Assembly: GCA_963989245.1 (NCBI GenBank)
Contig: OZ022342.1
Location: 34,881,179 to 34,945,178 of the forward strand
Reading direction: 5' to 3'
From: Nansenia antarctica
Lineage: Eukaryota; Chordata; Actinopteri; Argentiniformes; Microstomatidae
DNA length: 64,000 bases
Made by a program: the position numbers and the translations under genes. Under the pieces are notes generated by a model that searched no databases, had not been told where the DNA came from, and saw nothing but the letters and a program-made list of their open reading frames with translations. Below are positions 25,816 to 37,640 of this stretch, one piece after another. The stretch's first letter is position 1, and each line of letters opens with the position of its first letter.

Positions 25816-27395
25816 CTAAAAGCAGATATCTACGGGGTGAGCCCCCACCTTTCCAAACATGTCTGCTACAGGTTTGCTGAAATTGCCTGGCAGGCACGCA
25901 TTCTAAGGAAGCAAAACAAATTGCAAGGCATTTGGACAAGAAACTGTAAAGTGATGATTAGGCCCAATGGATCTCCTGAAACCTCCAAAGGGATTATGGT
26001 GAGAGAACAAATAATGACTGTGAAATACCTGAACAGACAAATGACTCAAATCTGAGTGGAAATACTTGAACAGACAATGACTGTCAAAATGGGAATGGAC
26101 AAGGATTATTAATTTCCACTAAACGATATAAATGATGATGAGTTTGGAGAAATGGGATCACTGGACTGTGTGAATTATAATCCAGCTGCAACTAAAAACT
26201 ATGAAGAGTTGAACTTTGAAAACCTTTGATTTTACAGAGGACAAAATGTATGACATTGAGAACAACATCGACCACTTCTACAACAATAATAACATCGAAC
26301 CACTTCTACAGCAATAATAACCGTCTGCAACTTTGAGTATTACACAGAGGAACAATTCAAAAGTGATATAATATTGGATGGTATTTTATCAACAATACAC
26401 TTCAACAGTAGAAGTCTTTATATAAACTTTAAGAAAACTAAGGACTATTTGAGACAGTTCACCAAGTTCAGCATCATTGCTGTATCAGAGACATGGCTCA
26501 GTAAAGAGAAAGAAGCCGATGTGGAACATGAGGACTATGAACTATTTACCTCCAACAGAACAAACAAGAAAGGAGTAGGAGTTGCCTTGTATGTAAATAA
26601 TGACTGTGACTGTAAAATAGTATTAAAAAAAAAATATATATATATATGTCAATAACAATAGAAAACATTATGGATTGTGTCACTGTAGAAATAAAATAAG
26701 GAGAACTCTAAGACCATAATAATACACTTTGTATATAGAACTCCAGGATCCTGTCTTGACACATTCAAAGATATGATGGTTGATATGTATGATAAACTAA
26801 ATGACAGAAAGACGGTCTTTGTATGTGGGGACTTAAATATAGATTTGTTGAACCCAAATGAACACAAAAAAAAAATGTTACAGACTTCATGGACACAATG
26901 TACAGTATATGTATATTTCCTACAATCTTAAAACCGACTAGAATAACAAGTAACAGTGCTACTTTAATAGATAACATTTTTACCAATGAAATTGGGAGTA
27001 AAATAGTAAGTAGAATGCTATTAGCGTAAATAAACAGAGCTGCCTATCAAGACCCAACTAACAAATTATTCATAAACCCCTATGATCTCAAATTTAAAGA
27101 ATTGGTGGACTTCAAAATGGCACAAGTAATTCTACAAAGTAAAAAAAAATATATAAGATGCTTCCAGACTTTATCCAGAGACTGTTCCAAGTTAGACAGA
27201 CTAATTACGAACTCAGAGGAATATGTATATTTATGAAAACAAAGATTAAAACAAATGCAAAACAAAGATGTATAACAGTTAAAGGAGCCTACCCATGGAA
27301 CACCGCCGAAAAGGAAATGAAAATGTGCAGCACACCAAAAGGACAAAAAAAAAAAAAAAAATCACAAAATATAAGATGATTAACAAGTATAAAAA
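25816..27395 (+). mobile_element. LINE copy (plus strand), internally deleted
   Basis: An ORF1-like frame at 25,816-26,055 (YGVSPHLSKHVCYRF, ARILRKQNKLQGIW) is followed by an apurinic endonuclease fragment at 26,374-26,860 (FNSRSL, SETWL, KKGVGVALYV, GDLNIDLL in shifted frame). The sequence then jumps to the ORF2 C-terminus (FIQRLFQVRQTNYELRG) at about 27,155 and an A-rich tail at 27,345-27,362. The reverse transcriptase core is missing. Family not assigned. Confidence 0.75.
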
Positions 27396-27399
27396 CAGA

Positions 27400-27790
27400 G
27401 GCATAAACACAGCCCTTGTTTGGTATCCTTGAACCCCCCCCCCCCCGCCAACATGCGCAAGTGAAGTCCTGTTCACAAATGTTTCCCTGTCTTGACCATG
27501 CACTCATGAACATATTGCAGAAGTGCGTAGCATTAAGGCGTCCCACGTTGCCCCCCTTTCCCGTCCTGTTAAGCAGTCGTAGGCTTTTTCTAAGTGTAAA
27601 GGGTGATGTCCCTCATATATCATGGGGCCTTTAGTTCTATTCATACCGGGGCAGCATGTTCTCCCCCTCGTCCCATTCCTACTGGAGAATTTGAACAATT
27701 ATCAGGCTAGTAGGGGGAGGGAAACAGTGTACTATCTCTAGGTTGTTTCAAGCAGACTAAACATGTCACATTAGAAATGGTGGATATTGT
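27400..27790 (-). other. Remnant between two LINE copies, possibly ERV-B env
   Basis: A short minus-strand frame has Cys and Gly-rich residues (RGRTCCPGMNRTKGPMI), but nothing I can assign firmly. It may be part of the ERV-B surface glycoprotein, since the position fits. A C-homopolymer is present at 27,435-27,447. Confidence 0.3.
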
Positions 27791-30190
27791 GTAGTTTACC
27801 CAGTTGTACCAAACATTTTAATTTGATTTGATTTGCTCTCCATTTATCTCGAACAAAAAACAACAAAAACAAACCCCAAAAAATAAATAAAAATACAAAT
27901 AAAATAAGATATAATATTGAAATAAAATATATCTTCCTCGACATGGAAGCAACAGTCGGCAATGGCCCTGTTTGAGAAAAGACAGAAAGAAACAAAACCC
28001 ACCTGGTCCTGCCCCTTCCCCACAATATTATACCATTACGCAATAGATTATCTATCAATATCAATAATAATATGGCTATCCACTATAGCGAACCAGGAAC
28101 CAAATATCCACAAAAATACCAGTTCACATCATTCTCAAGCTCCTCCAACCTATATCCCTCCAAACCTCTCAATAGTATTACTTGTTTTCATTGTTACATC
28201 AAGGCCATTCCAAATGGCCACCCCACAAACTGAGATGCACCTGCCCCTGAGCGCTGCACGGACAACAGGCTGTTCTACATTCAATTTCCCTCCTAGACTA
28301 CAACCCCCATCTCTGCTCATGAACAAAACATTTTTTGTAAGTTGCCAGGGACCTTATTTTGTGTTACTTTAAACATGAATCGTGCAGCCTTGAATTTACA
28401 CTGCTCCAAACTTCAGTTTGACTTTCTTTTATTTTTTATATAATTGGTATGATCTCTATGAAGTACAATCCTTATAGCTCTTTTTTTTGCAATGTGCATA
28501 TCTTTTGTAGGTTGGTTTAATATGCATTTCCCCAAACTTCAACACAATATGACAGATAGGGTACAATGAGTGTGCAATATAGAGTGTATAGTGATTTCTG
28601 ATTTAAGATGTATTTAATTTTACCCAGAATTCCCAAGCTTCTCGCAATCTTTGAGCACAGATATTTTCACTTTGTTTCCAGCAGAGTTTGTGGTCTATTT
28701 AAGACACCCAAAAACTTGATTTCATCACTTTGTTGATTTTGACATTTTCAATTTCCAGATGGAGTTCTGTATTTATATTGCAATTTCCAATTTGCATGAA
28801 TTTGGCTTGATTCAGATTTAATGATAGCTTGTTTGTCTCAACCCAGCATTTTAATTTGTACAATTCCTTCTTTGCCACCGTTAAAAGCTGCTGCAGATCT
28901 TCCCCATAACATAACATATTTCTGTCATCTGCCAAGACAACCAATTCGACCCCTGTGGGCACCACAGGTAATATTTAAGCACCTTGATTTGTTCTGGCCT
29001 ATTTGAACAAATTGCTGTCTATTACTAATATATCTTTTAAGCCATTCAAGTGCGACCCCTCTGACACCATACCTGTCCTTTTTTTTTTTTTAAAGTAGAA
29101 TCTCATGATCTATTGTGACGAATGCTTTTTTAAGGTCAATGAATATGCCCAATGCATATTTCTTTCTCTCTGTACAAGTTGTTATTTGCTTCTACTAGCT
29201 CCATTAATGCCATGGCAGTAGATCTAGCTGTTCTAAAACCATACTGACTATCCATTAGTAGTTGATGTTTTTCAATGAAATTGGCCAGTCTTTCATCATA
29301 TAGTTTCTCTAACCCTAACCCTAATTCTAACTGTTATAATAAGGATACCGGTCTGTAATTGGTGAAGAGGTGTTTATCTGTTGAAGGTTTGTTCATACAT
29401 TTGTTTACCATATCAGTATATCAGTAAAATATTTTTATTTTTTCCTATAGTTCCCATCGATATTGAGTCAGTGATTCTCTCTCCACAGTCCTCCTCAGCA
29501 AATCTCTTTCCAGTGCCGTTTATTTCTTTAACTAGTTTTGGCCCCATATCAACAACATATATATACTTATATATACTGTATATATATATATGTTTTTTTT
29601 TTTTTTCTTAAATCCATCCACCACCTAATTTATAAGGCTAATTTTCCCGTCATTGTCTGTAAAATGTTCTACTTTGTTTCTTTAACATTATTTTTTATTC
29701 TCATCTAATAATCTGGTATAATAATCTTTCTTACATATTCTCATAATACTAATTAGTTTGTTTTTTTGTATTTATTATATGTAACCCCTGCCTCCTTTGT
29801 TTCATGCTTTATACATACACTTTATAGAGTATACTTTTTCTTGTATGCATTTTGAATGCCCCTGGACATCCACAGATTTTCAGAATATTTATTCTTATTG
29901 CTACATTGTTTTAGTGGGCAGTTTTTGTCATATAGAACTTTAAATGTTTCTAGGAATAACCCATACGCTTTGTCCACATCTGATTCTTCATATATACTCT
30001 TCTAATTCCATTTTAATAACTCATTTCTAAAAGCAGATATGGATTCCTCAGTTCTACTGTCTTGTATGTCATTTCCTTTAACTCCCTCTTCTTTCTATAA
30101 TTACATTCATAAAATGAAAAGACAGGCAGGTGATCGCTAATATCATGGATTAATAGTCCACTTGTTGTGTTACTTTCCACATTATTTGAG
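27791..30190 (-). mobile_element. LINE copy (minus strand), degenerate
   Basis: An apurinic endonuclease SDH-type motif near 30,130, an RT AFxTIDH-type motif near 29,125, and LADDRNMLCYGEDLQ (degenerate YADD box) at about 28,890-28,935 all read on the minus strand. The following text resembles a LINE palm/thumb. Multiple stops and frame changes. Family not assigned; both ends are approximate. Confidence 0.65.
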
Positions 30191-30199
30191 GCTTAGTGC

Positions 30200-30850
30200 A
30201 TGCTGACAGAGTCGCCAGGAATTTGAAAATGTTATACATGTGGTGGGTCTGCTTTGGTACAGTGTGACAAGAGAGGCCACCCTGTACCCGGTTTACCTTC
30301 GACTCTGACAGCGTGTGAGGTGGTCAATATACCTCCCACGGTCTTGTCCACCACGTCGCCTGGGTCTAAAATAGGAGTCTGTTTTGCCGTTGTCTGCTTT
30401 CTCCGCAGCATTCAGTTCCTGTGAAGAGAAAACTCGATTGAGATTAGTTAGAGTTTTGACATATATTCATTTTCATGGAGAGGGGGTTCAAGCCACCTCC
30501 CTCTGTCTCTGTATCATGTCGGCCAACTTTCTTTTAATAGATTGGTTATCCCTCTCAACCTAACCCTAACCCTGTGACTACTGGGGGTGGTAGACTGAAC
30601 CAAATCGATGCTTAATCCCCATTGCTGTCTCAATTGCAGCCATATGGACTTTTATTTTATTTTATATGTGACCCATTATCAAAGCGTATTATTGTAGGGA
30701 AACTAAACCGTGGTATGAATTCCTTTAAGAGGCACTTTATTACAGATGCGGCATCCTCCCGTTTACACGGATATGCTTCAGGCCACCTTGACAATCTATC
30801 AATCACTCCCATGTCCGTGAAGTCAATACATATCTCTCATTATTAGTATT
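30200..30850 (-). pseudogene. pol: ERV-B integrase fragment
   Basis: Minus-strand reading from about 30,840 gives IDFTDMGVIDRLSRWPEAYP, then FDNGSH (second catalytic Asp) before a TAA at about 30,660. Later ERDNQSIKRKLADMIQ supplies the Glu region in another frame. It directly follows protease sequence, so RT and RNase H have been deleted here. Confidence 0.65.
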
Positions 30851-31166
30851 CTGCATGGGGTTTCCCCGGTGACTTTCCTGCCGCCGGGAAGTGTTACTGT
30901 TAATCCGTCTGGTCCACAAGTTACCTCCGCGTTCAATTTACATAGCAGGTCCCTCCCCATTACGTTTACGGGGCATTGGGGAGCGAACAGGTAGTTGTGT
31001 GACAATTTCTGGTGGCCTATTTCTGTTTCTAGGGGGATTGTTTATTTCTGTGTCTGTGCCTGTCCGGAGTAGCCTACTGTCGTCATGGCCAGATTTTCCG
31101 ACAGAGGAGGAACTCTACCCTTGTGGTTTGTCATGGTGGACGCTGATGCTCCAGTATCTACCATGA
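30823..31166 (-). pseudogene. pro: ERV-B aspartic protease
   Basis: Active-site VDTGAS lies near 31,140-31,157 on the minus strand, and the C-terminal conserved segment PVNVMGRDLL near 30,950. The frame is broken between the two. The protease would process Gag and Gag-Pol. Confidence 0.75.
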
Positions 31167-31720
31167 ACTGTTTTTTCTCTCCTCCCACCAGTATTTCGAT
31201 CATTGGTTCTTCGTTCGGGTGGAAGTGGTAGGTTCCTCTTTCGCCTCCCGGGCATCCCTATAGGCTTTGACCATAAGGAGCCCCTCCTTGTGGTTGATTC
31301 ATCATGGGGGCCATTATGGTTGGGGCCGGTTGGCCTGGCATCGGGCCCCCTCCACTGTTGCTGTGTGGGGGGTCGAAACTGCTGGGGCTGCCATTGCTGC
31401 TGTTGCGTTGGTCCCCATGACTGCTCTTGGCCCCCTTGGTTAGGGCATTCATACTTCCAGTGTCCTGTTACTCCACATGAGTGGCAGGCACCTCTTTGTC
31501 CTCCGCGGCCTCTTCCGCGGCCTTCTCGCCCACGTCCTCTCCCTCCGCCTCTCTGTTGATATTCGGGGAAGGATTGGTACTGAGCCGGGGGCTGTGGTGC
31601 TGCAGAGGCCTGCGGCACCTCTCCACGCTGGACCAATATCTTGCATTCTTTACCTTCCTTCTTCCTTGTCGTAGCCACAACTACGGTCACCTGCATTTTC
31701 AACAACCTCTCACGCTGCAC
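31115..31720 (-). pseudogene. gag: ERV-B Gag nucleocapsid region
   Basis: An open frame with an Arg/Gly-rich stretch followed by an intact zinc knuckle CHSCGVTGHWKYEC (C-x2-C-x4-H-x4-C), then a Gln/Trp/Pro-rich tail. Matrix and capsid domains upstream are not found, so Gag is 5'-truncated. It lies just upstream of protease sequence, as expected for a retrovirus. Confidence 0.8.
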
Positions 31721-32948
31721 GTATCATCAATATTATTATTGCCAACCCATACTAAACTAACTGAACAACTAAACAAAACCACAATTTATTCAAACACCCC
31801 AAATATACCACTATTGCAAAGACGACGAGACACAAAATCGCCACGTATCACCAGAGACACTCCTAGTGAGCCTTTTTTTTTTTTTTTTTTTTTCCTGCTG
31901 TCTGCGCTTCAATGGTGGGTCACACCCGCAGCACAACACTTCTTTAAACACCTTGAACGAGGCATAACATACAACTATCCCTTTTAATAGTAATAATTAC
32001 AATAATAATAACAATTCCATCTATGATTTACATACAATATTACGTAACACCTTTGCATGAGTTTAGAATTATAAGGTTCTATCTCCGTTTAGGGTAGTTC
32101 ACTGAGCGTCAAAGTTTTTACATTCCATTATGTTTTGTGAGATGGAACCGTTGTATTTTATGAATTACCCACTCAAAATGTCAACATTTTAAAAATACCA
32201 CCACACATTAATAAACCACTTAATGGATCAGATTATGCAAAAAACTCAATTTTGACTAAAATGATGATAGAACCATATAATCCTAATATCACAATTATTT
32301 TAGCGCCCGCTGTGAGGGGAGGCACGCTAAATAGGACCTTCACCGGACTGCAGTTCTGCCGTGAACGCTACCCTATCCGCAATGTCCTACACTCCTCACT
32401 TGGTTTGCAAGGTATTTCAACCTTCGGGGCCTGGGCCTGATTACCCCTGGTTACCCCTGGGGCCTGGGCCTGCATGATTACCCCTGGATACCCCTGGGGC
32501 CTGGGCCTGATTACCCCTGGTTACCCCTGGGGCCTGGGCCTGCATGGTTACCCCTGGCTACCCCTTAATAGGACTATAGTGTCCTTTCCTGGGGCCTGGG
32601 CCTGTCTACCCCTGGTTACCCCTTAATATGGACTTAGCTACTGTCCCTTCCTTAGACCTCGGCGGGTCTATTACACGTTAATACAAGATGTGCTTAAATA
32701 TCAGACAGTGGTGTTCAATAATGTATAGAATGTCAATTTAATTAATGATTATCCTTACTTTTGACGGATCTTCACAGACACAGATCAGAATGGGTTTGAC
32801 GATTCAGGCCCAGCACTTTCCACCTAAAACACTATTGTCTACCTAAGCAGATTTCATTAAATGGCTCTGCTCACCTCTTTTGTCTTGGTACCGTGGAAGT
32901 GCTCAGTCCGAATCCAGCCTCGCCCACTCCTCCTTGCATCCCGTTGAA
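31721..32948 (-). other. ERV-B leader / deleted gag region
   Basis: No coding frame. It holds a T homopolymer (31,869-31,892) and a GC-rich tandem repeat at 32,425-32,640, and ends at the primer site. The missing matrix/capsid coding region should have been here. Confidence 0.55.
32425..32640. repeat. Tandem repeat GGGGCCTGGGCCTG / TTACCCCTGG
   Basis: Alternating GGGGCCTGGGCCTG and GATTACCCCTGG-type blocks, roughly five imperfect units, in the ERV-B leader. Confidence 0.85.
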
Positions 32949-32967
32949 GATCACGTCGGGGTCACCA
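32949..32967 (-). other. ERV-B primer-binding site, tRNA-Trp-like
   Basis: Minus strand reads TGGTGACCCCGACGTGATC starting 4 nt inside the 5' LTR. Its complement matches the 3' end of vertebrate tRNA-Trp as I recall it (18 nt). Confidence 0.75.
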
Positions 32968-32971
32968 ATTT

Positions 32972-33895
32972 TGTAAGGAGATCAACTTCTCCAGTATCGA
33001 TTTAATTGAGTCGTCACTTACAAGCGAGTTCGTTTAATCTCAACGAGACGTCCTTGATATCACTTCTTAAGATGATATGATCCAATCAAATATTAGGCAC
33101 CACTACTGAACTGTTCATTAAGATAATATTTATTCAAGCACATCAGCAAGCAATAATAGTTCATTTCCATGGAAAAGTGGTCTCATCTAGTTTCACCTCT
33201 GCAGGCCCGTCTCAGCTAGCCGTCAAACAAGTTAACTCCAGGACCTCCACCAGACAAGAGTCCCCTTTAGCCTTCGTACACAGTCTTTATACATTTGATT
33301 TAACATTTGGGGCTGGGTGGTGCCTCCCCCCCCCCCCCCTATCTAGTAGTTTTCCAATTGTCCGTACAAAATCCGTTGCAGCTGCTCGTTAGCATTGGCC
33401 TTCAATTCTTCTCCTGTGTGGGTGCGAGAGTCTATGTATGTTATCAGCTTGAGTGTCCTGCTAGCGTCTCGTTCCCATGGTGATATCGTACTTTGTATGA
33501 GCAGAGCATTGTGTCAGTGTCCTTATCAGAATGTCTTGTGAAAACACAACTATTGAAGTTACACAGTAATATAAGGATTCGATTTACAAGTTAGAAGAAT
33601 AGACTTATCATTAATCATTAGTTATGAAAGTACAGAAAAATAGAATATTATAACAGCAGGTGTAAAATGGTTGTTAGCACATAGGTAAAAATAAGTAATT
33701 TACAGGCAGTTTGAATCATAAAACGTTCTTTTAGTCAGGAGCTTGTATTTCTTCTTGTCGCTCAAAAACAGAACCTCTCTTTTGGCTTTGCGTGACCTTC
33801 CTATTGTTCTCAACTGACCGCATTCACATATTATTTAAATGAGCACATAGTACATGATTTATCACTTCTAGTTATTTTAATACAAATTCCCAACA
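32972..33895 (-). repeat. ERV-B 5' LTR
   Basis: 924 bp, same orientation and nearly the same sequence as 23,860-24,781. Differences seen include one extra A near 33,226, C for G near 33,244 and one extra C in the homopolymer. Confidence 0.95.
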
Positions 33896-35388
33896 AGGTC
33901 CGCCAGGCAATTTTGCATTGCCTGGTGGAAAATCATTGGACTTTCAGACCACCCTTGTGGCATGCGTGTGTATGTGTATTTTTTGTGTTCGTATGTAAAT
34001 GCGAACCACCCCTGTGAATCTTTATCCACTGGGATGGAGAAAAACGCATTGCTAAGGTCTATAACAGAGAAGTATGTTTGTCCTGCAAATAAACTGTTTA
34101 GTAGAATGTGAGGATCTGCTACGACTGCAGCCGCGCCCTGTGTGGCTTGGTTTACAGCTCGGAGATCCTGCACCATTCTCCATGACGTTTGGTCTGCCTT
34201 TTTTACAGGAAATATTGGTGTATTGCATTCTGCGTCGGGGCATTCCCTAAGAATGCCTGCTTTTATCATGTCCTGTATAACTGGTTTGATACCTATGCGG
34301 GCGTCGTCTTTTAATGGGTATTGTCTGACATTGGGTCGATAGGTTGATTTGGCTTTGACCCGTACTGGTTTTACTTTAAAAATTAATCCCACATCGGTCT
34401 TTCCTTTGGACCAGAGGCTATCTGGAATCACTTTAAGTGCATTCTCAGCCTCTGCACTTAATAGTATTATTTGTCATTCGTCCAAATTCGTGTGTGGTGT
34501 CATTGTTGTAACCCATGCTAGGCTTTTTCGTTCTATATTTTGGTATCGCTGCCAGCCCGGTTTCTCACTCATGTCTTCCCACCCCTGACATATGCTCGCT
34601 ACCTGCCGAGTGAAACTACCCAGCTGCTTCCACTCGGTACCTGGACCAATAGCAAGTGAGAGGTGGGGATACTGAGTCGAGCCCAGCAGTTTCGTTGCCT
34701 CTGGGGTTAGCGAGGTTGAAACTGTTGCGTTTCCTAGCTCGTCTTGGTAGAGGTAGCTAAGAACTGTTTTCTGTGGCCCCATTCTATCGAATAGGGCTTG
34801 ATAGGGTGGGTCAGGCCCTGGCTTTTTAGCATATCTAAGGGTGATATGCAGTTCTGTTGGTTTCATTCTGGTCTGTCCCTCTCGTGGGGATACATAACTA
34901 ATCAACGTTTTGGCCGTTTTAGTTGGGTCTGGATGTGATAGTTTGAGGGACCAGAAATAGTGTGGTTGTCCTAACCCATGTCGCACCATTAACTGGTCTT
35001 CTGCTCTTTCAGTTGGTCCTACTGCACGTACTCCTCCAGCTACTGGTATGAGTCTAAGTTTTAGTAGGCATATGCCATCTCTCCCTAGGAGATTTACTGG
35101 ACAGTCTGGAATTAGTGAGAACGATAATTTACCCTCTATACCGGAGAGAGGGTCGATTATGTCTAAGGGTTGTGATACTTGATGTCTGCTAATTTGACCA
35201 TTTGCTGATTTAACGCAGTGTTCTGTTATTGCTGGCCACATATTTGCCAATTCTACTGTAACCACAGAGGAGTCTGCCCCTGTGTCACATAAGAATACGA
35301 TGCTTTTTCCTTCTATTTTTATTCTTCTCATTGGTTTAATTTTGTTATTTGAGAGCGACCAATTTGTCATTACTTCTGAAATGTCCAA
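33896..35388 (-). pseudogene. pro-pol: ERV-A protease and 5' part of reverse transcriptase
   Basis: The aspartic protease motif FLCDTGADSSVVT lies near 35,280-35,300 and the second conserved segment PVNLLGRDG near 35,080. RT motifs follow after an in-frame TGA at 34,474-34,476: PIFPVKK, MVQDLRAVN, VIDLSNAFFSIPV and MPQGWSESP. The segment stops at the ERV-B target site, before the YVDD box. Protease and RT share one frame, as in gamma-type pro-pol. Confidence 0.88.
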
Positions 35389-35469
35389 TAGGGGTGTGTC
35401 GCCTGTCTTTTCAGGTTGTAAGTCTGTGTCTGACCAGTCTGAGTCTGAGTCTGATCCCTGACCGTCTAG

Positions 35470-36276
35470 TCAGTGTTGTTGTTGGTGGACAAAATGTCCC
35501 TCATTGTTGTTGTATCCCTGTCCCCCCTGGTTGCCCCCCTGTTGGTTCTGTTGTTGATATCCCCCTTGGTTACCCCCCTGTCTGTCTTGTCTGTGGTTTT
35601 GGCTCTCTCTGGCCATGTGGCCTTCCTGTCCACAATTATAACAGAGGAATTTCCCATCTTTATTTAAGCCCGTTCTTTTTTGATTTCCCCCCCCATCTCG
35701 GTTTTGCCCCTTGTGTCCTTTGTACTGATTGTTTCCTCCCCCACCCTGGTTGTGATTCCCTTTATTTTGATTCCCTTTATTGTTCTTATTTCCCCCTGAG
35801 TTCCCTCCCACATAACAACATAATTCTGTCCCGTCCTCTGTCTCTAGCATCAGCTGACTGCTCTTTTTCTCTTTCTTTTGTCTGAGATCCTCAACTGCAT
35901 GTTCTGCATAGTTCATGCATTCTGTCACTCCACAAGTCTTGTGGTTTATATTATGCTTCCTAATGAAGTCTGCTATGCCCGCTGAAAAACCTCCCATAAG
36001 GGCGGCCTTCAGTTGTTGTTGGTAAGGTGAAACGTCAGCGGGGTCATGTGGTAGTCCCCTGTGACGTCTGAACACTTGTTCACAGCGGCCTCGGTACTCC
36101 TGGAGTGACTCGCCGGCCTTTTGCTGACACGATGTTATTTTAGTGTAGTCTGTTACGGGTGCGAATACTCGACGAACCCTGATTATTAACGCATCCATTG
36201 CAGCGTTCAAAACTGCGCTGCGAGCTCCTAGGACCGCATGGCCTGGGCCTGCGTCCCTGCCTGTAAAGTCGCCCAC
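35470..36276 (-). pseudogene. gag: ERV-A Gag capsid and nucleocapsid
   Basis: Capsid has a major-homology-like segment QKAGESLQEYRGRCEQVF. A long Gly/Asn/Gln-rich linker leads to a zinc knuckle CYNCGQEGHMARES in which the last Cys is Ser (AGC). A Gln/Gly-rich tail follows. The frame differs from the matrix part: a break lies between about 36,260 and 36,330. Gag normally would run directly from the upstream part. Confidence 0.82.
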
Positions 36277-36322
36277 TCGTATTTATATATAGTCTGACAG
36301 GCCTGCACCATCTCTTGTCCAT

Positions 36323-37156
36323 TTAGCCCGTACGAATCTCTGAGTTGCAATGGTCGTCTATGTTTTCTCTGAAGTGTGGTACACTCTCACAAGCTGCCTT
36401 GCAGTCTGTGACAGTCCATGGTCGGTATACTGTTATGACCCCTGCTGCGAGGGGGTTGGCTACTTGTACCAGAGGTGCTATGATTTTTGTGTCATCCCAA
36501 TTGTCCAAATCATTGGGTAAGGGCGGGTATAATTGCTCCACTGGCTCGCCGTTGGGTATTATCCCAGGATATGCCGGCGGGTCAGTGAGGGCCGGGGCGT
36601 TATGGTCTTGTATTCTTTTTAACATGAGTGGTGTTTTCGGTCTACGCTTTTCCTCTTTTTCTTTTAATTCTAATTCTCTCAGTCTCTTTTCTCTGCGCTC
36701 CTCTTTTTCCTCTTCTCTTCTTGCCCTCTCCCAATCCTCCCTTACCTCCTCTCTCTCTCTCTCTTTCCTCTCTCTGTCTTTTCTCTCTGCATCCTCTTTC
36801 TCTTGTCTTGCACTCCCACTTGCCTGCGTTTCGTCATCTGGGTCAACCATCGTGAGCACTGTGTGCTTCCTTCCTGTCACTTTCCTGGATGCTTGGTCTA
36901 ACCATATTTTAGCGCATTTAACTTCTTTTTCTAGTTTCTGTTTATCTTTTCTACCCTTCTTGTTTTTTAATATCAGTTCTAGGCGTTCTACTAAGAGTTC
37001 GCATGCTCCTGGGTCTAATTGTCCTTTAAAACCAAACGTTTTATCCCATTTTCCCAAATACTTCGTACTTTTGGGGAAACAGTACTTCATAAACTTAACA
37101 TCAAGTTCCCCTTTGTCTTCTTTCCCCTTGCTATTTGAACTGCCACAATTACCCAT
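36323..37156 (-). pseudogene. gag: ERV-A Gag matrix and linker
   Basis: Starts MGNCGSSN, an N-myristoylation signal, and continues with a basic matrix region (about 1-110) and a long Arg/Glu/Lys-rich coiled stretch (about 115-175). A Pro-rich YPPLP/PPAYPG segment near the C-terminus resembles late-domain motifs. The initiation site is duplicated upstream (see 37,139 and 37,425). It continues out of frame into the capsid part. Confidence 0.82.
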
Positions 37157-37162
37157 TATTTA

Positions 37163-37216
<54 letters not shown>

Positions 37217-37452
37217 CCCGTTCTGCTCCCAGTCTCTCTCACACACTCTCTCTTTCACACACAGCCTCTCTCTGTCTCAAACACACACACCACAGCCCCC
37301 ACCTGCGGTTTTCTGCTGTGCTCCTCTGTCACATGAACACACAGTAGGCTATCCCTAATCTTGACTCTAACACATAACCGACTCTTTATCCTACACTTAT
37401 TCTAATCTTTTCCCTTAATATCAAAACTGCCACAATTACCCATTATTTATGT
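37139..37452. repeat. 27-bp direct repeat flanking a (TG)n-bearing insert
   Basis: The segment ACTGCCACAATTACCCATTA... spans the Gag start codon and first codons (reverse strand) and occurs at 37,139-37,165 and again at 37,425-37,452. The 259 bp between contain (TG)n (37,162-37,216) and CT-rich sequence. Confidence 0.85.
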
Positions 37453-37640
37453 CAATGCTTCTGTTTTTACTAGACAACGTGTCGTTCAAAACCTAGTTTC
37501 CTAATTCACCGCAGTGTGCGTCGCGGATGACAGAGTTATGTTGACACCGTTAGGTTTCGGCTCTGTTTCTCCGTTCGTCACCAGTGACAGTCAATTCTCA
37601 CAAGTATTCACTTTCAGTCACAGTTTCAGTTTCCATTCTT

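Larger units (their letters stand above)
23860..33895 (-). mobile_element. Endogenous retrovirus ERV-B, full span with two LTRs
   Basis: Minus-strand provirus inserted in the ERV-A RT gene. LTRs at 32,972-33,895 (5') and 23,860-24,781 (3') are almost identical. The 4-bp duplication AGGT flanks both sides (23,856-23,859 and 33,896-33,899). A primer site follows the 5' LTR and a polypurine tract precedes the 3' LTR. The interior has gag nucleocapsid, protease, integrase, RNase H and env transmembrane fragments, but most of RT is missing and the order is disturbed. Two LINE copies and a SINE are inserted. Gag N-terminal domains were not found. Confidence 0.92.

Noticed and set aside
31203..31987. 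Plus-strand frames opposite ERV-B gag
   Set aside because: They are shadows of the Gly/Arg/Gln-rich nucleocapsid coding region on the other strand.
36345..37358. 337-codon plus-strand Ser/Leu-rich frame
   Set aside because: Antisense shadow of ERV-A gag, extended by the (TG)n tract.
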